NCBI GenBank assembly: GCA_902491055.1 | Contig: CABUGI010000001.1 | Location: forward strand, 39,874-103,873 | Length of the DNA stretch: 64,000 bases | Source: an uncultured Collinsella sp. | Lineage (GTDB): Bacteria; Actinomycetota; Coriobacteriia; Coriobacteriales; Coriobacteriaceae | Direction: 5' to 3' | Shown: positions 31,260 to 40,643 of the stretch, one piece after another | Layout: each line of letters begins with the position of its first letter | Position numbering within the stretch: position 1 is the stretch's first letter | The notes under the pieces: model-generated | What the model saw: the letters and a program-made list of their open reading frames with translations, nothing else | Told to the model about the DNA's origin: nothing | Database searches by the model: none | Position numbers and translations under genes: made by a program

Positions 31260-31982
31260 TTGTCCGACATCCGATATAAACGCGTGCTTCTTAAGCTTTC
31301 CGGCGAAGCACTGATGGGCGACGGCCAATATGGCATCGACCCCAAGGTTACCGACCATCTTGCCAAGCAGGTCAAGGAGCTGCTAGCCGTTGGCCATGAG
31401 GTCGGCGTCGTTGTCGGCGGCGGCAATATTTTCCGCGGCATGGCCGGCGCTGCCGGTGGCATGGAGCGTGCTCAGGCCGACTACATGGGCATGCTGGCTA
31501 CCGTTATGAACGCGCTCGCCCTGCAGGATGCCTTCGAGCATAACGATGTTCCCTGCCGCGTGATGAGCGCTATCCAGATGAACGAGATCTGCGAGCCCTA
31601 TATTCGCCGTCGCGCCATCAACCACCTTTCCAAGGGCAACGTCGTTATTTTTGCCGCCGGTTCGGGCAATCCGTACTTTACGACCGACACCGCCGCGGCT
31701 CTTCGTGCGTGCGAGATCGGCGCCGAGATTCTGATTAAAGCCACCAAGGTTGACGGCATCTACGATAAGGATCCCGTCAAGTGCGCTGATGCCGTCCGTT
31801 TTGACAAGATTACCTATCACGAGGTTCTCGTCCGCGGTCTGCAGGTTATGGATTCCACGGCTACGGCACTGTGCCAGGACAACCGTATGCCGATTTTGGT
31901 CCTCAACATCGATGGCGAGGACACCGTCAAGCGCGCGCTTTCGGGTGAGCCCGTCGGCACGCTCGTCTATCAGGAGGATTAA
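31260..31982 (+). CDS. pyrH: UMP kinase
   Basis: Hexameric bacterial UMP kinase of the amino-acid kinase fold. The start is TTG 31260, with AAAGGAGG upstream. The 240-residue protein has [10 protein letters not shown] at the N-terminus, [11 protein letters not shown] for phosphate binding and a C-terminal [10 protein letters not shown]. pyrH-frr-uppS-cdsA-dxr is a conserved order that couples pyrimidine nucleotide supply, ribosome recycling and lipid carrier synthesis. Confidence 0.97.
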   Translation: MSDIRYKRVLLKLSGEALMGDGQYGIDPKVTDHLAKQVKELLAVGHEVGVVVGGGNIFRGMAGAAGGMERAQADYMGMLATVMNALALQDAFEHNDVPCRVMSAIQMNEICEPYIRRRAINHLSKGNVVIFAAGSGNPYFTTDTAAALRACEIGAEILIKATKVDGIYDKDPVKCADAVRFDKITYHEVLVRGLQVMDSTATALCQDNRMPILVLNIDGEDTVKRALSGEPVGTLVYQED

Positions 31983-31984
31983 GC

Positions 31985-32521
31985 ATGGCAGAGAACATCA
32001 CCGCCCACATGGACAAGTCGCTCGAGTCCCTCAAGCATAACTTCTCCAAGGTCCGTACCGGCCGCGCCAATGCCAACATTCTGTCCGACATCACCGTCGA
32101 TTATTACGGTGTTCCCACGCCGGTCACGCAGGTTGCCGCCGTCAAGACCCCCGAGGCCCACATGCTGCTCATCGAGCCGTGGGACAAGGCACTCATCAAC
32201 GCTATCGTCAAGGCCATCGGCGCTTCCGATCTGGGTATTACCCCCAACTCCGATGGCACCGTGGTTCGTCTGCCGTTCCCGGCTCCCACCGAGGAGCGCC
32301 GTCGCGAGCTCGTCAAGGAGTGCCGCGAGTACGCCGAGCAGGCCAAGGTGTCTATCCGTAACATCCGTCGCGACTTCAACAACAAGCTCGAGCGCGATGA
32401 GGAGCTCACCGAGGACGATGTCCGTCGCGAGCAGGCTAAGGTCCAGAAGCACACCGATGAGTATGTCGCCAAGGTCGAGGAGCTTCTGAAGGAAAAAGAA
32501 GCCGAGGTCATGGAGATCTAA
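31985..32521 (+). CDS. frr: Ribosome recycling factor
   Basis: Splits post-termination ribosomes together with EF-G. The 178-residue protein has the triple-helix signature segment NFSKVRTGRANANIL and RDFNNKLERDEELTEDDVRREQ. It is slightly shorter than the usual 185 residues because the first helix begins close to the start. ATG 31985 is two bases after the pyrH stop, so coupling is likely. Confidence 0.97.
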   Translation: MAENITAHMDKSLESLKHNFSKVRTGRANANILSDITVDYYGVPTPVTQVAAVKTPEAHMLLIEPWDKALINAIVKAIGASDLGITPNSDGTVVRLPFPAPTEERRRELVKECREYAEQAKVSIRNIRRDFNNKLERDEELTEDDVRREQAKVQKHTDEYVAKVEELLKEKEAEVMEI

Positions 32522-32522
32522 G

Positions 32523-33317
32523 GTGCAATACGACGAGCATAAACTGGTCGAGTACTTTGCCGACGCCCCTGCGGGCGTCGGTTTTTCCGACCTTGACCTC
32601 AATAACATTCCGCACCATATCTCGTGCATCATGGACGGCAACGGTCGTTGGGCCACGTCGCGCGGTCTTGCACGCACTGAGGGCCACAAGGCGGGTATCG
32701 TCTCGCTGCGCGAGATCATTACCGCTTGCGTGCGCCTGGGCGTCGACGTGCTTTCGGCCTATGCGTTTTCTACCGAAAACTGGAACCGCCCGCAGCATGA
32801 GGTCAACGTCTTGATGCACCTGTTTGCCAAGACGTTCATCGACGAGTTGCCGCTTCTGAAGCGCGAAAACGTGCGCGTTGTCTTTTTGGGTGATATTTCC
32901 GCGCTGCCCAAGAAGACCCGCGACGTTTTTGAACGCGGTCTTGCCGAGTGCGCCGATCACACCGGTATGACGCTGGCGCTTGCCGTCAACTACGGCGCGC
33001 GTGCCGAGATTACCCGCGCTGTCCGTCAGATCGCACTCGACGTTGCCGCCGGTAAGATCGATCCTGCCGCAATTGATGACGACATGGTGGCTTCCCACCT
33101 CTATACCGCCGGTCTTCCCGATCCTGAGCTTGTGATTCGCACCTCTGGTGAGCTGCGCCTTTCGAACTATCTGCTGTGGCAGGTAGCTTATTCCGAGTTC
33201 TACGTCACCGATACCTATTGGCCCGACTTTGATCGTTGGGGCCTTGTCGACGCCATTTTGGCCTATCAGGGCCGTGACCGTAGGTTTGGTGGACTGAGCA
33301 AGACCGAGGAGGCTTAA
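32523..33317 (+). CDS. uppS: Isoprenyl transferase (undecaprenyl diphosphate synthase)
   Basis: Condenses isopentenyl diphosphate units to the C55 lipid carrier for cell-wall precursors. GTG start at 32523. The catalytic Asp38 is in ISCIMDGNGRWA. SAYAFSTENWNRP and the C-terminal DPELVIRTSGELRLSNYLLW complete the cis-prenyltransferase signature. The length is 264 residues, with about 30 residues before the core. It sits one base after frr and two before cdsA. Confidence 0.96.
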   Translation: MQYDEHKLVEYFADAPAGVGFSDLDLNNIPHHISCIMDGNGRWATSRGLARTEGHKAGIVSLREIITACVRLGVDVLSAYAFSTENWNRPQHEVNVLMHLFAKTFIDELPLLKRENVRVVFLGDISALPKKTRDVFERGLAECADHTGMTLALAVNYGARAEITRAVRQIALDVAAGKIDPAAIDDDMVASHLYTAGLPDPELVIRTSGELRLSNYLLWQVAYSEFYVTDTYWPDFDRWGLVDAILAYQGRDRRFGGLSKTEEA

Positions 33318-33319
33318 TC

Positions 33320-34219
33320 GTGTCCGATCGTCCCAAGGCATCTGCTCCCAAGACGCCTGCGCGTAAAGCTGCCACTGCGGGAGCGCCTGCAGCGAAGAGC
33401 GGTTCCGGTTCGTGGCTGGCGGGCTTTATTACCCGTGCCGCCGCCGGTATCGTCTACGCCGTTGTCTTTATCCTGTGCCTGGTTTTGGGTATCGTGCCCA
33501 CGGCCATCTTTGTTTCCGTCATGAGCGGTCTGTGCTGCTATGAGTTTTTCCGTATGACAAGGCTCGATGGCAAGATGGCTAACGAGCGCATGGGTATCGC
33601 TGCCGCCGTGCTCTTTCCGCTGTCGGCGTTGGGCGATTCGATGCTGCTGAATGCCCTGCTTTTTGCCCTGATGCTCGCTGTGGGCATTTGGTATGTCTGG
33701 TCGCCGCGTACCCGCATATCCGATGTTGCCGTGACACTCATGGGTCCCATCTACACCGGTTTTATGCTGTCGGCTATCGTGCTGCTGCGCGATGCCGTGC
33801 CCGGTTTTGCCGGCGCCCTGCTTTCGGTGGGTGTTTGCGCGTCTCTCTGGGTCTCCGATTCGTTTGCCTATATCGTGGGTAGCCGTATCGGCAAACACAA
33901 GATGGTTCCCAAGATCTCTCCCAAAAAGAGCTGGGAGGGGTTTGTTGGCGGCATCCTGGGCTCGGTTTTGATTTGGCTCATCCTGTGGGCGACGCATTTC
34001 TTCAAGCTCAGCCTGCCCTATGCGCTGCTGTGCGGCGTGGTCGTGTCCATTCTGGGCGTTATCGGCGACCTTATCGAGTCGCGCATCAAGCGCGGTGTGG
34101 GCGTCAAGGATTCCGGCAACCTTATCCCGGGCCACGGCGGCATGCTCGATCGTAGCGATTCGCTTATCTTCGGCTGCATCACCGCGCAGCTGATGCTGAT
34201 GATCGGAGGCGTGCTGTAA
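33320..34219 (+). CDS. cdsA: Phosphatidate cytidylyltransferase
   Basis: Makes CDP-diacylglycerol, the branch point of phospholipid synthesis, in the membrane. The 299-residue protein has a Lys/Ala/Pro-rich cytosolic N-terminus of about 32 residues, then about eight membrane segments. The family signature runs through KISPKKSWEGFVGG and GDLIESRIKRGVGVKDSGN to PGHGGMLDRSDS. GTG start two bases after uppS; its last base overlaps the dxr start. Confidence 0.95.
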   Translation: MSDRPKASAPKTPARKAATAGAPAAKSGSGSWLAGFITRAAAGIVYAVVFILCLVLGIVPTAIFVSVMSGLCCYEFFRMTRLDGKMANERMGIAAAVLFPLSALGDSMLLNALLFALMLAVGIWYVWSPRTRISDVAVTLMGPIYTGFMLSAIVLLRDAVPGFAGALLSVGVCASLWVSDSFAYIVGSRIGKHKMVPKISPKKSWEGFVGGILGSVLIWLILWATHFFKLSLPYALLCGVVVSILGVIGDLIESRIKRGVGVKDSGNLIPGHGGMLDRSDSLIFGCITAQLMLMIGGVL

Positions 34220-35406
34220 TGTCATTCCAGACGACGTATGGCCCCGATGGACGCCTCCGTGTTGCCATCCTGGGTTGTACCGGCTCCATCGGCACCCAGG
34301 CGCTCGATGTGTGCCGCCAGCATGCCGATCGCCTGCAGGTGACGGCGCTGTCCGTTAACTCCAGCACCTCCGAGCTTGTTGCCGCTGCCCGCGAGTTCTC
34401 GGTTCCGGCGGTTGCCGTGGCCGATGTCGCTCATGGCGATGACGCCGTGCTGCAGGAGTTGCCCGAGGGAACGAAGCTTGGCCTTGGCGCGCAGGCGGTT
34501 TGCGAGCTCGCGCGTCGCGACGATGTCGACTGCGTGCTCGTTGCTATTGTGGGCGCCGCTGGTCTCGAGGCGAGCCATGCGGCCTTGACCTCAAATAAGC
34601 GTCTTGCCCTTGCCAACAAGGAGTCCCTCGTCGTCGGCGGCGACTTGCTTATGCCGTTGGCGCAACCGGGCCAGCTTATTCCAGTCGACTCTGAGCACTC
34701 CGCCATCTACCAGTGCTATCTGGGGGAGAACCCACGCGAGGCTCATTGTATTTGGCTCACCTGCTCGGGCGGTCCGTTCTTTGGCCGCACCCGCGACGAG
34801 CTCGACCGCGTGACGCGTGCCGATGCCCTCGCACATCCCACGTGGGCCATGGGTGCCAAGATCACCATCGACTCCGCCACCCTCATGAACAAGGGCCTGG
34901 AGCGCATTGAGGCCATGCATCTGTTTAACTGCGACCTCGATTTCATTAACGTGGTCGTGCAGCGTCAGTCCAAGATTCACTCTATGGTCGAGTTCGCCGA
35001 CGGCTCCGTGATGGCGCATCTCGGTGCTTCCGACATGCGTATTCCCATCCAGTTCGCGTTCTCGTATCCCGAGCGTTGGGATACCCCGGCGCCTCGTATC
35101 GATTTCCGCGAGCTGGGGCAGCTCACGTTTGATGCTGCCGACATGGATACCTTCCGCTGTCTGGCACTGGCCGAACGTGCCGGCAAGACGGGTGGCACCA
35201 TGCCGTGCGTGCTCAATGCCGCCAACGAGGTCGCCGTCGATGCCTTCCTGCACGATGGCTGCAGCTTTACCGATATCGATCGCATTGTGGAATCCTGCAT
35301 GGATTCCCACGATATGCAGGCGGTCGATTCGTTTGAGCAGCTTCACGACATCGATGCATGGGCGCGTGAAAAGGCTGCGCAGGTGCTCGCCGCAACCCGT
35401 TCCTAA
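34219..35406 (+). CDS. dxr: 1-deoxy-D-xylulose 5-phosphate reductoisomerase
   Basis: Second committed step of the MEP isoprenoid pathway: DXP to methylerythritol phosphate with NADPH. The nucleotide-binding motif GCTGSIG is at residues 19-25. LANKESLVVGG, PVDSEHSAIYQ and the metal and substrate segment MNKGLERIEA are present. The length is 395 residues. Placed after uppS and cdsA and ahead of rseP and ispG, giving a run of isoprenoid and envelope genes. Confidence 0.97.
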   Translation: MSFQTTYGPDGRLRVAILGCTGSIGTQALDVCRQHADRLQVTALSVNSSTSELVAAAREFSVPAVAVADVAHGDDAVLQELPEGTKLGLGAQAVCELARRDDVDCVLVAIVGAAGLEASHAALTSNKRLALANKESLVVGGDLLMPLAQPGQLIPVDSEHSAIYQCYLGENPREAHCIWLTCSGGPFFGRTRDELDRVTRADALAHPTWAMGAKITIDSATLMNKGLERIEAMHLFNCDLDFINVVVQRQSKIHSMVEFADGSVMAHLGASDMRIPIQFAFSYPERWDTPAPRIDFRELGQLTFDAADMDTFRCLALAERAGKTGGTMPCVLNAANEVAVDAFLHDGCSFTDIDRIVESCMDSHDMQAVDSFEQLHDIDAWAREKAAQVLAATRS

Positions 35407-35431
35407 CCCATAAGGATTGCTTTTTCGTTTT

Positions 35432-36793
35432 ATGGATACTGTTCTGAGCGTTCTCTCATCGGTCTTTTGGGGCCTGCTGATGCTTTCCGTCCTCGTGTTT
35501 TTGCACGAGGGCGGCCACTTTTTGGCGGCGCGTGCCTGCGGCGTCCGTGTGACCGAGTTCTTTTTGGGCCTGCCTTGCCGCTTTGACATCCATTACACGT
35601 CGCGTCGCATTGGAACCAAGTTTGGCGTGACCCCGCTGCTGCTGGGTGGCTACGCTGCCATCTGCGGTATGGATCCGACCGACGTCTCGTGTGCCGATCG
35701 CGTGCTCGCGGCTATCTATCGTCATGGTCGCGTGACCGTGGCCGACCTTGCTGTCGAGCTCGAGCTATCCGAGGAGGTTGTGCTCGAGGCATGCGCCTTG
35801 CTCTTGGGTTGGGGCTCTATCGCGCCTTGGTATGAGGAAGGGGAGAAGCCCTCGCCGAGCTACTATCCCACCAAGTATCAGACGCTGCCGCGAGACGCGG
35901 CGGGTTACACCACCTTTGACGGCCGCCGTTTCGATCGAGAGCATGCGACTACCGAGGGCGATGTGTGGGAGCTGCCGTGCGGCGAAGCCGAGTTCCTTGC
36001 GCAAGAGCGTTCGCATACCTATCTGGGCCAGGGTTTTCTCAAGCGCGCCTTTATGCTGCTCGCGGGCATTCTCGTCAATATCCTGACGGGCTTTTTGCTG
36101 CTTATGAGCATCTACTCTATTGCGGGTGTCACCGTGCCGATGGATACCAACGTGATCGGTCAGGTTGACGAGGGGTCTATTGCCGCCAAGGCGGGTATCG
36201 AGGGCGGCGACGCGATCCTTTCGGTTGACGGAGTATCGTGCTCTACCTGGATGGACGTTTACGATGCCATCGGCAAGGCCGCCGGTAAGGACGATATCGC
36301 CATTGAGTATGAGCGCGACGGCAAGCAGCATTCGACCTCGGTTGCGCTCAAAGAGGACGAGCGCCTAGGTGTGTATGCCTCTACGCAGGTGGTCCGTTTA
36401 GACCCCATCACGTCGGCTCGCCTTTCGTTCTCCTGTGTCGTGCAGACAGCGGAGGGCGTGATGCGCCTGCTCCAGCCGCAGCATACGATGGAGATTCTCG
36501 ATCAGTCTTCTTCGATCGTGGGCATTAGCGTTATGTCCTCACAGGCTGCTGCTGCCGGCCCTGCCACGTTCCTTTCGTTTGCCGCCCTCATTTCGTTCTC
36601 GCTTGGCTTTATGAACCTGCTGCCCATCCCACCACTCGATGGCGGCAAGCTGGTCATCGAGATCATTCAAAAGATTGCTGGCCGCGAGCTTCCGCTCAAG
36701 GTCCAGACGATTGTGAGCTATGTGGGCATCGCGCTCTTTGCGCTGCTGTTTGTCTATATGCTTCGTTCCGACATCCTTCGATTTATTCTGTAG
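35432..36793 (+). CDS. rseP: RseP-type site-2 intramembrane metalloprotease with an inserted winged-helix-like segment
   Basis: A zinc protease that cuts within the membrane. HExxH is His25-Glu26-x-x-His29 in the first helix, and the second metal motif PPLDGGK lies near the C-terminus. A PDZ domain occupies about 225-315. Unusually, residues 80-195 form an insertion ahead of the second helix; residues 86-137 look like a winged helix (DRVLAAIYRHGRVTVADLAV). ATG 35432 is preferred over TTG 35417 because the ribosome site abuts the latter, although spacing from ATAAGGA is long. The length is 453 residues. Confidence 0.88.
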   Translation: MDTVLSVLSSVFWGLLMLSVLVFLHEGGHFLAARACGVRVTEFFLGLPCRFDIHYTSRRIGTKFGVTPLLLGGYAAICGMDPTDVSCADRVLAAIYRHGRVTVADLAVELELSEEVVLEACALLLGWGSIAPWYEEGEKPSPSYYPTKYQTLPRDAAGYTTFDGRRFDREHATTEGDVWELPCGEAEFLAQERSHTYLGQGFLKRAFMLLAGILVNILTGFLLLMSIYSIAGVTVPMDTNVIGQVDEGSIAAKAGIEGGDAILSVDGVSCSTWMDVYDAIGKAAGKDDIAIEYERDGKQHSTSVALKEDERLGVYASTQVVRLDPITSARLSFSCVVQTAEGVMRLLQPQHTMEILDQSSSIVGISVMSSQAAAAGPATFLSFAALISFSLGFMNLLPIPPLDGGKLVIEIIQKIAGRELPLKVQTIVSYVGIALFALLFVYMLRSDILRFIL

Positions 36794-36806
36794 GGGAGTG
36801 TTTGGA

Positions 36807-37889
36807 TTGTCTTTATCCCATCCTTTGCCTCGCGAGTTGACGCGCCCCGTGCATGTGGGCGGTGTGCAGATCGGTGGCGGCGCGCCGGTGGTGGTCCAAT
36901 CCATGACCTGCACCGATACCGCTGATGCCCAGGCAACGCTTGCGCAAGTGTGCGCGTTGGCGCAGGCTGGCTGCGATATCGTGCGTGTGAGCGTGCCCAC
37001 CGAGGCCGCGCTTGAGGGTTTCCGCACCATCTGTGCCGAGTCTCCGGTGCCAATCGTTGCCGATATCCACTTTAACCACAAGCTGGCCATTGGCGCTGTG
37101 GAGGCCGGTGCCGCCAAGCTCCGCATCAATCCCGGTAATATCGGCGATTGGGCCAAGGTCGATGCCGTGATCGATGCCGCGGGCGCCGCTGGGTGCGCGA
37201 TTCGTATCGGTGTCAATGCCGGTTCGCTCGAACAGGATATCGCCGAGCGCGACGACCTCATGCAGCCCGAAAAGCTCGTGATGTCGAGCGAGCGCTTCGT
37301 CAAGCACTTTGAGGACCGCGGTTTTACGAACATTGTGCTTTCGGCCAAGGCCCATAGCGTGCAAACGACGCTTGATACCTATCGAGCCCTGTCGCGTGAG
37401 ATTCCCCACGTTCCGCTTCACCTGGGCGTGACGGAGGCGGGGACCAAGCTCCAGGGCACCATCAAGAGCTCTGTAGGCTTGGGTATCTTGCTTTCAGAAG
37501 GCATTGGCGACACCATGCGTGTGTCGCTCACAGCCGATCCGGTTGAGGAGCCGCCGGTTGCCTGGGGTATTCTGCAGTCGTTGGGCCTGCGTCGCCGTGG
37601 CCCCGAGATTGTCTCGTGCCCCACATGCGCCCGCTGCCAGGTTAACCTTATTCCCATTGCCGAGGAGGTTACCGAGCGGCTTAAGAACTACTCCGCGCCG
37701 CTTTCGATCGCTGTGATGGGATGTGCCGTTAATGGCCCCGGCGAGGCTTCTGATGCCGATCTGGGCGTTGCTTGCGGACGTGGTCAGGCCTTGCTCTTTT
37801 CGCATGGCCAGATCATTGGTAAAGTAGCTGAGGACCAAATTGTCGACGCGCTTATGGCAGAGGTCGACAAGCTTATTGAGGAGAAATAA
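36807..37889 (+). CDS. ispG: 4-hydroxy-3-methylbut-2-enyl diphosphate synthase (IspG)
   Basis: A 4Fe-4S enzyme of the MEP pathway that makes HMBPP. I place the start at TTG 36807, eight bases after GGGGAG; GTG 36798 is too close to that site. The 360-residue protein has a TIM-barrel domain (VVVQSMTCTDTADAQAT, ADIHFNHKLA) and the C-terminal cluster domain with SCPTCARCQ and GCAVNGPGEASDADLG. The gene follows rseP and precedes proS, the usual order. Confidence 0.96.
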   Translation: MSLSHPLPRELTRPVHVGGVQIGGGAPVVVQSMTCTDTADAQATLAQVCALAQAGCDIVRVSVPTEAALEGFRTICAESPVPIVADIHFNHKLAIGAVEAGAAKLRINPGNIGDWAKVDAVIDAAGAAGCAIRIGVNAGSLEQDIAERDDLMQPEKLVMSSERFVKHFEDRGFTNIVLSAKAHSVQTTLDTYRALSREIPHVPLHLGVTEAGTKLQGTIKSSVGLGILLSEGIGDTMRVSLTADPVEEPPVAWGILQSLGLRRRGPEIVSCPTCARCQVNLIPIAEEVTERLKNYSAPLSIAVMGCAVNGPGEASDADLGVACGRGQALLFSHGQIIGKVAEDQIVDALMAEVDKLIEEK

Positions 37890-39611
37890 ATGACCCGAGC
37901 AATGTATATGTCTAAGCTCTATGCGCCGACGCTTAAAGAGGATCCGGCGGACGCTGAGCTCGCCAGCCACCGCCTGCTGCTCCGTGCCGGCATGATCCGC
38001 AAAGAGGCCGCCGGCCTGTATTCCTATCTGCCGCTCGCATGGCGCTCGATCCGCAAGATCGAGAATATCGTGCGCGACGAGATGGACGCTGCCGGTGCCC
38101 AGGAGCTTATGATGCCTATCATGGTCGACGCCGAGTTGTGGCGTGAGTCCGGCCGCATCGACGCCTATGGCAAGGAGCTTGTGCGCTTTGACGACCGTCA
38201 CGGTCGCGAGTTCGTCCTGGGTCCCACCCACGAGGAGACCGTCACGGCCCTGGTGCGCAATGAGCTGCGCTCCTACAAACAGCTGCCCGTCAACCTGTAC
38301 CACATTCAGGACAAGTTCCGCGACGAGTTCCGTCCCCGCTTTGGCCTGATGCGCGGTCGCGAGTTCATCATGAAGGACGCCTACAGCTTCTCCGCCACGC
38401 AGGAGAGCCTGCAGGAGGAGTACGACAAGATGAAGCAGGCCTACGCTAACATCTGCGAGCGCTGCTACATCAAGGCTCTGCCCGTTGTCGCCGACTCCGG
38501 CGAGATCGGCGGCGACACTTCCGTCGAGTACATGGCTCTTGCCGACGCCGGCGAGGCTTCGCTCGTCTACTGCGACGATTGCGGTTTTGCTGCCGATGAC
38601 GAGGCTGCAAGCACCAAGGTCGTTGTGACCGAGGGCCCCGGCGATGGCACGCTCACCAAGGTCGAGACTCCGGGTATGGGCACCATCGAGGCCGTTGCCA
38701 AGTTCTTCGGCTTCCCCGAGAACGGCACGCGCAAGTCGCTGGCACTCATCGACTCCGAGGGCAAGCCGGTCGTGGCCATTGTCCCGGGCGACCACGAGCT
38801 CAATGGCTGCAAGGCCGAGCATGTCTTTGGCAAGGGCTACCGCATGATGACCGACGAGGAGCTTCAAGCGAACGGCCTGCACAAGGGCTTTATCGGACCG
38901 GTCAACCTGCCCGAGGGCATCCGTCTGGTGTGCGACGAGAGCCTGCGCGATTCCAAGCAGTGGGCCTGCGGTGCCAACGAGGTCGATTATCACTTTACCG
39001 GTGCCTGCCCCGAGCGCGACTTTACCGTCGATGAGTGGGCCGATCTGGTCACCGTTGTCGCCGGCGACCCCTGCCCGCACTGCGGCAAGCCGCTCTCCGC
39101 TGCCCGCGGCATCGAGGTCTCTCAGGTCTTCCAGCTGGGCACCAAGTACTCCGAGGCCATGGGTGCCACCTTTATGGATGAGGACGGCAAGGAGAAGCCG
39201 CTCATCATGGGTTGCTACGGCGTGGGCGTGTCCCGCTCGCTTGCTGCCGTCGTGGAGCAGCACAACGACGAGCACGGTATCGTCTGGCCGGTCTCCGTTG
39301 CCCCGTACGAGGTCGCGGTGATTCCGCTTGATCCCAAGAAGGAAGAGTGCGCTACCGTCTGCGAGCAGATTGTTGATGGCCTGTGTGCCGAGGGTATCGA
39401 GGTCGTCGTCGACGATCGCGATGAGCGTCCGGGCTTTAAGTTTGCCGATAACGACCTCATGGGCTTCCCGTATCAGGTGGTTCTGGGCAAGCGCGGCCTT
39501 AAGAATGGCACCGTTGAGCTCAAGGACCGTGCTACGGGCGAGCGCGAGGACGTGGCGATCGACGAGGTCGTTGCCAAGGTTGCCGAGCTTGTTAAGGCAG
39601 CCCGCCGTTAA
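37890..39611 (+). CDS. proS: Prolyl-tRNA synthetase, bacterial type
   Basis: Class II synthetase charging tRNA-Pro. The 573-residue protein contains motif 2 (FRDEFRPRFGLMRGREFIMKDAY in family terms), the GPTHEETVT active-site stretch, an editing insertion (about 225-390) between motifs 2 and 3, and a C-terminal anticodon-binding domain. GAGGAG before ATG 37890. It ends the pyrH-to-proS gene run. Confidence 0.96.
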   Translation: MTRAMYMSKLYAPTLKEDPADAELASHRLLLRAGMIRKEAAGLYSYLPLAWRSIRKIENIVRDEMDAAGAQELMMPIMVDAELWRESGRIDAYGKELVRFDDRHGREFVLGPTHEETVTALVRNELRSYKQLPVNLYHIQDKFRDEFRPRFGLMRGREFIMKDAYSFSATQESLQEEYDKMKQAYANICERCYIKALPVVADSGEIGGDTSVEYMALADAGEASLVYCDDCGFAADDEAASTKVVVTEGPGDGTLTKVETPGMGTIEAVAKFFGFPENGTRKSLALIDSEGKPVVAIVPGDHELNGCKAEHVFGKGYRMMTDEELQANGLHKGFIGPVNLPEGIRLVCDESLRDSKQWACGANEVDYHFTGACPERDFTVDEWADLVTVVAGDPCPHCGKPLSAARGIEVSQVFQLGTKYSEAMGATFMDEDGKEKPLIMGCYGVGVSRSLAAVVEQHNDEHGIVWPVSVAPYEVAVIPLDPKKEECATVCEQIVDGLCAEGIEVVVDDRDERPGFKFADNDLMGFPYQVVLGKRGLKNGTVELKDRATGEREDVAIDEVVAKVAELVKAARR

Positions 39612-39641
39612 TCGACGATTTCGCTTGTAGTTCGATATGTG

Positions 39642-39691
39642 GGACGGCCCCGCATTTCTCCAATCGGGGAGATGCGGGGCCGTCCTATTAT
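39642..39691 (+). terminator. Strong terminator after proS
   Basis: GGACGGCCCCGCAT and CTCC pair with GGGGAG and GCGGGGCCGTCC, around the loop near 39661, and TATTAT follows. The stem is about 18 bp with two small mismatches. Confidence 0.85.
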
Positions 39692-39712
39692 CTTGTAGCA
39701 TCCTCGATATCT

Positions 39713-39754
39713 AAAAGGAAAACCCCACAGCCCATGCGAGCTGCGGGGTTTTCC
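39713..39754 (-). terminator. Terminator of the minus-strand kinase gene
   Basis: GGAAAACCCC.CAGC (39717-39731) and its complement (39740-39754) form a 15-bp stem with one mismatch. On the minus strand it is followed by TTTTAG. Confidence 0.85.
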
Positions 39755-39789
39755 ATTGTGCCTCCGATGCGAAATAAATCGCTCAGATA

Positions 39790-40554
39790 TTACTGATAAT
39801 CGACGACGTCGATCCAGTTCTTCAGGAACTCATCGTTCACGTTGCGCTTACGAGCGAGCTCGGAAGCGGCGACGATGCTCGTCCACTGACGCACGACCTG
39901 CATGGGCATGTCGGCACGGTCGCAGTAGAGCTCCAGGTAGGCCTCGGCCTGGTCCTTGCTGTTGAGGGCAAAGAGCAGGTAGGTGGTGGCAACGTCGGCA
40001 GCAGGGGAGCCCTGGGTGGCGTGTGCCCAGTCGCACACATAGAGCTGGCCGTCGTCGCCGACGATGACGTTGGAGGGGTTGAAGTCGCCGTGGCAGACCT
40101 TGAACTCCTTGGTCATGCCGTCCAGACGCTCCTGAAGGTTGTAGCGCGTGGTGGCATTGAGCTGATCAAGGCTGTCGATCATGCGGGCGAACTTGTCGCG
40201 CTGACGGTTGAGCAGCGGGGAGGTGTAGCCGTGGATCTCGATCTGGAGGTCGACGAACATCTCGAGGTACTCACCAAAGCGCTGGGGCTCGGCAGTCATC
40301 TTCTCGGCAAGGGTGGTGCCCGGAACCTTCTCGGTCACGAGCGCCCAGCCGTTGGCGTTCTCGAGCTGGGAAACCTCGAGAGCCTTGGGGCTGCGGATGC
40401 CGCACTCATTGATGCGGGCAAGATTCAAAGCCTCGTTGAACACGTCGGAGACAGGCTTGGTCTCGTTAAAGACCTTGACGATCTTGTCGCCCAGGTCGTA
40501 AACGACCTTGTTGCCACGGCGGACGAGCTCGGTCTTGGAATCGGGTAGCAGCAT
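39790..40554 (-). CDS. APH/choline-kinase-like phosphotransferase of unknown substrate
   Basis: A 254-residue small-molecule kinase. The catalytic loop is HGDFNPSNVIV near residue 166, and the metal-binding aspartate is in VCDWAHA. The N-lobe has GDKIVKVFNE, whose lysine could bind ATP, and the hinge region is ALVTEKVPGTTLAEK. GAAAGGATG precedes the start codon. It lies 89 bases downstream of adhE on the same strand, separated by a GC-rich hairpin, so partial co-transcription is possible. The substrate cannot be told from sequence; resistance to an aminoglycoside should not be assumed. Confidence 0.8.
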   Translation of the reverse strand: MLLPDSKTELVRRGNKVVYDLGDKIVKVFNETKPVSDVFNEALNLARINECGIRSPKALEVSQLENANGWALVTEKVPGTTLAEKMTAEPQRFGEYLEMFVDLQIEIHGYTSPLLNRQRDKFARMIDSLDQLNATTRYNLQERLDGMTKEFKVCHGDFNPSNVIVGDDGQLYVCDWAHATQGSPAADVATTYLLFALNSKDQAEAYLELYCDRADMPMQVVRQWTSIVAASELARKRNVNDEFLKNWIDVVDYQ

Positions 40555-40587
40555 GGTTGCATCCTTTCAACGATGCGATAGAAGCGA

Positions 40588-40625
40588 CGGCGGGGGGGTG
40601 TGAAACACCCGTGCACCCCCGCCGC
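40588..40625 (-). terminator. GC-rich hairpin between adhE and the kinase gene
   Basis: On the minus strand GGCGGGGGTGC pairs with a complementary CACCCCC.CCGCC arm around about 12 bases. The T-run lies before rather than after the stem on this strand, so it may act as an attenuator or 3' stabiliser instead of a full terminator. Confidence 0.4.
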
Positions 40626-40643
40626 AAAAAACCGTGCTAAAAA

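Noticed and set aside
37494..39701. A 735-codon minus-strand frame opposite ispG and proS
   Set aside because: Antisense shadow of two well-identified genes.
39790..40554. Aminoglycoside resistance gene
   Set aside because: Only the general kinase fold motifs are shared; chromosomal setting beside adhE and normal base composition give no sign of an acquired resistance gene.
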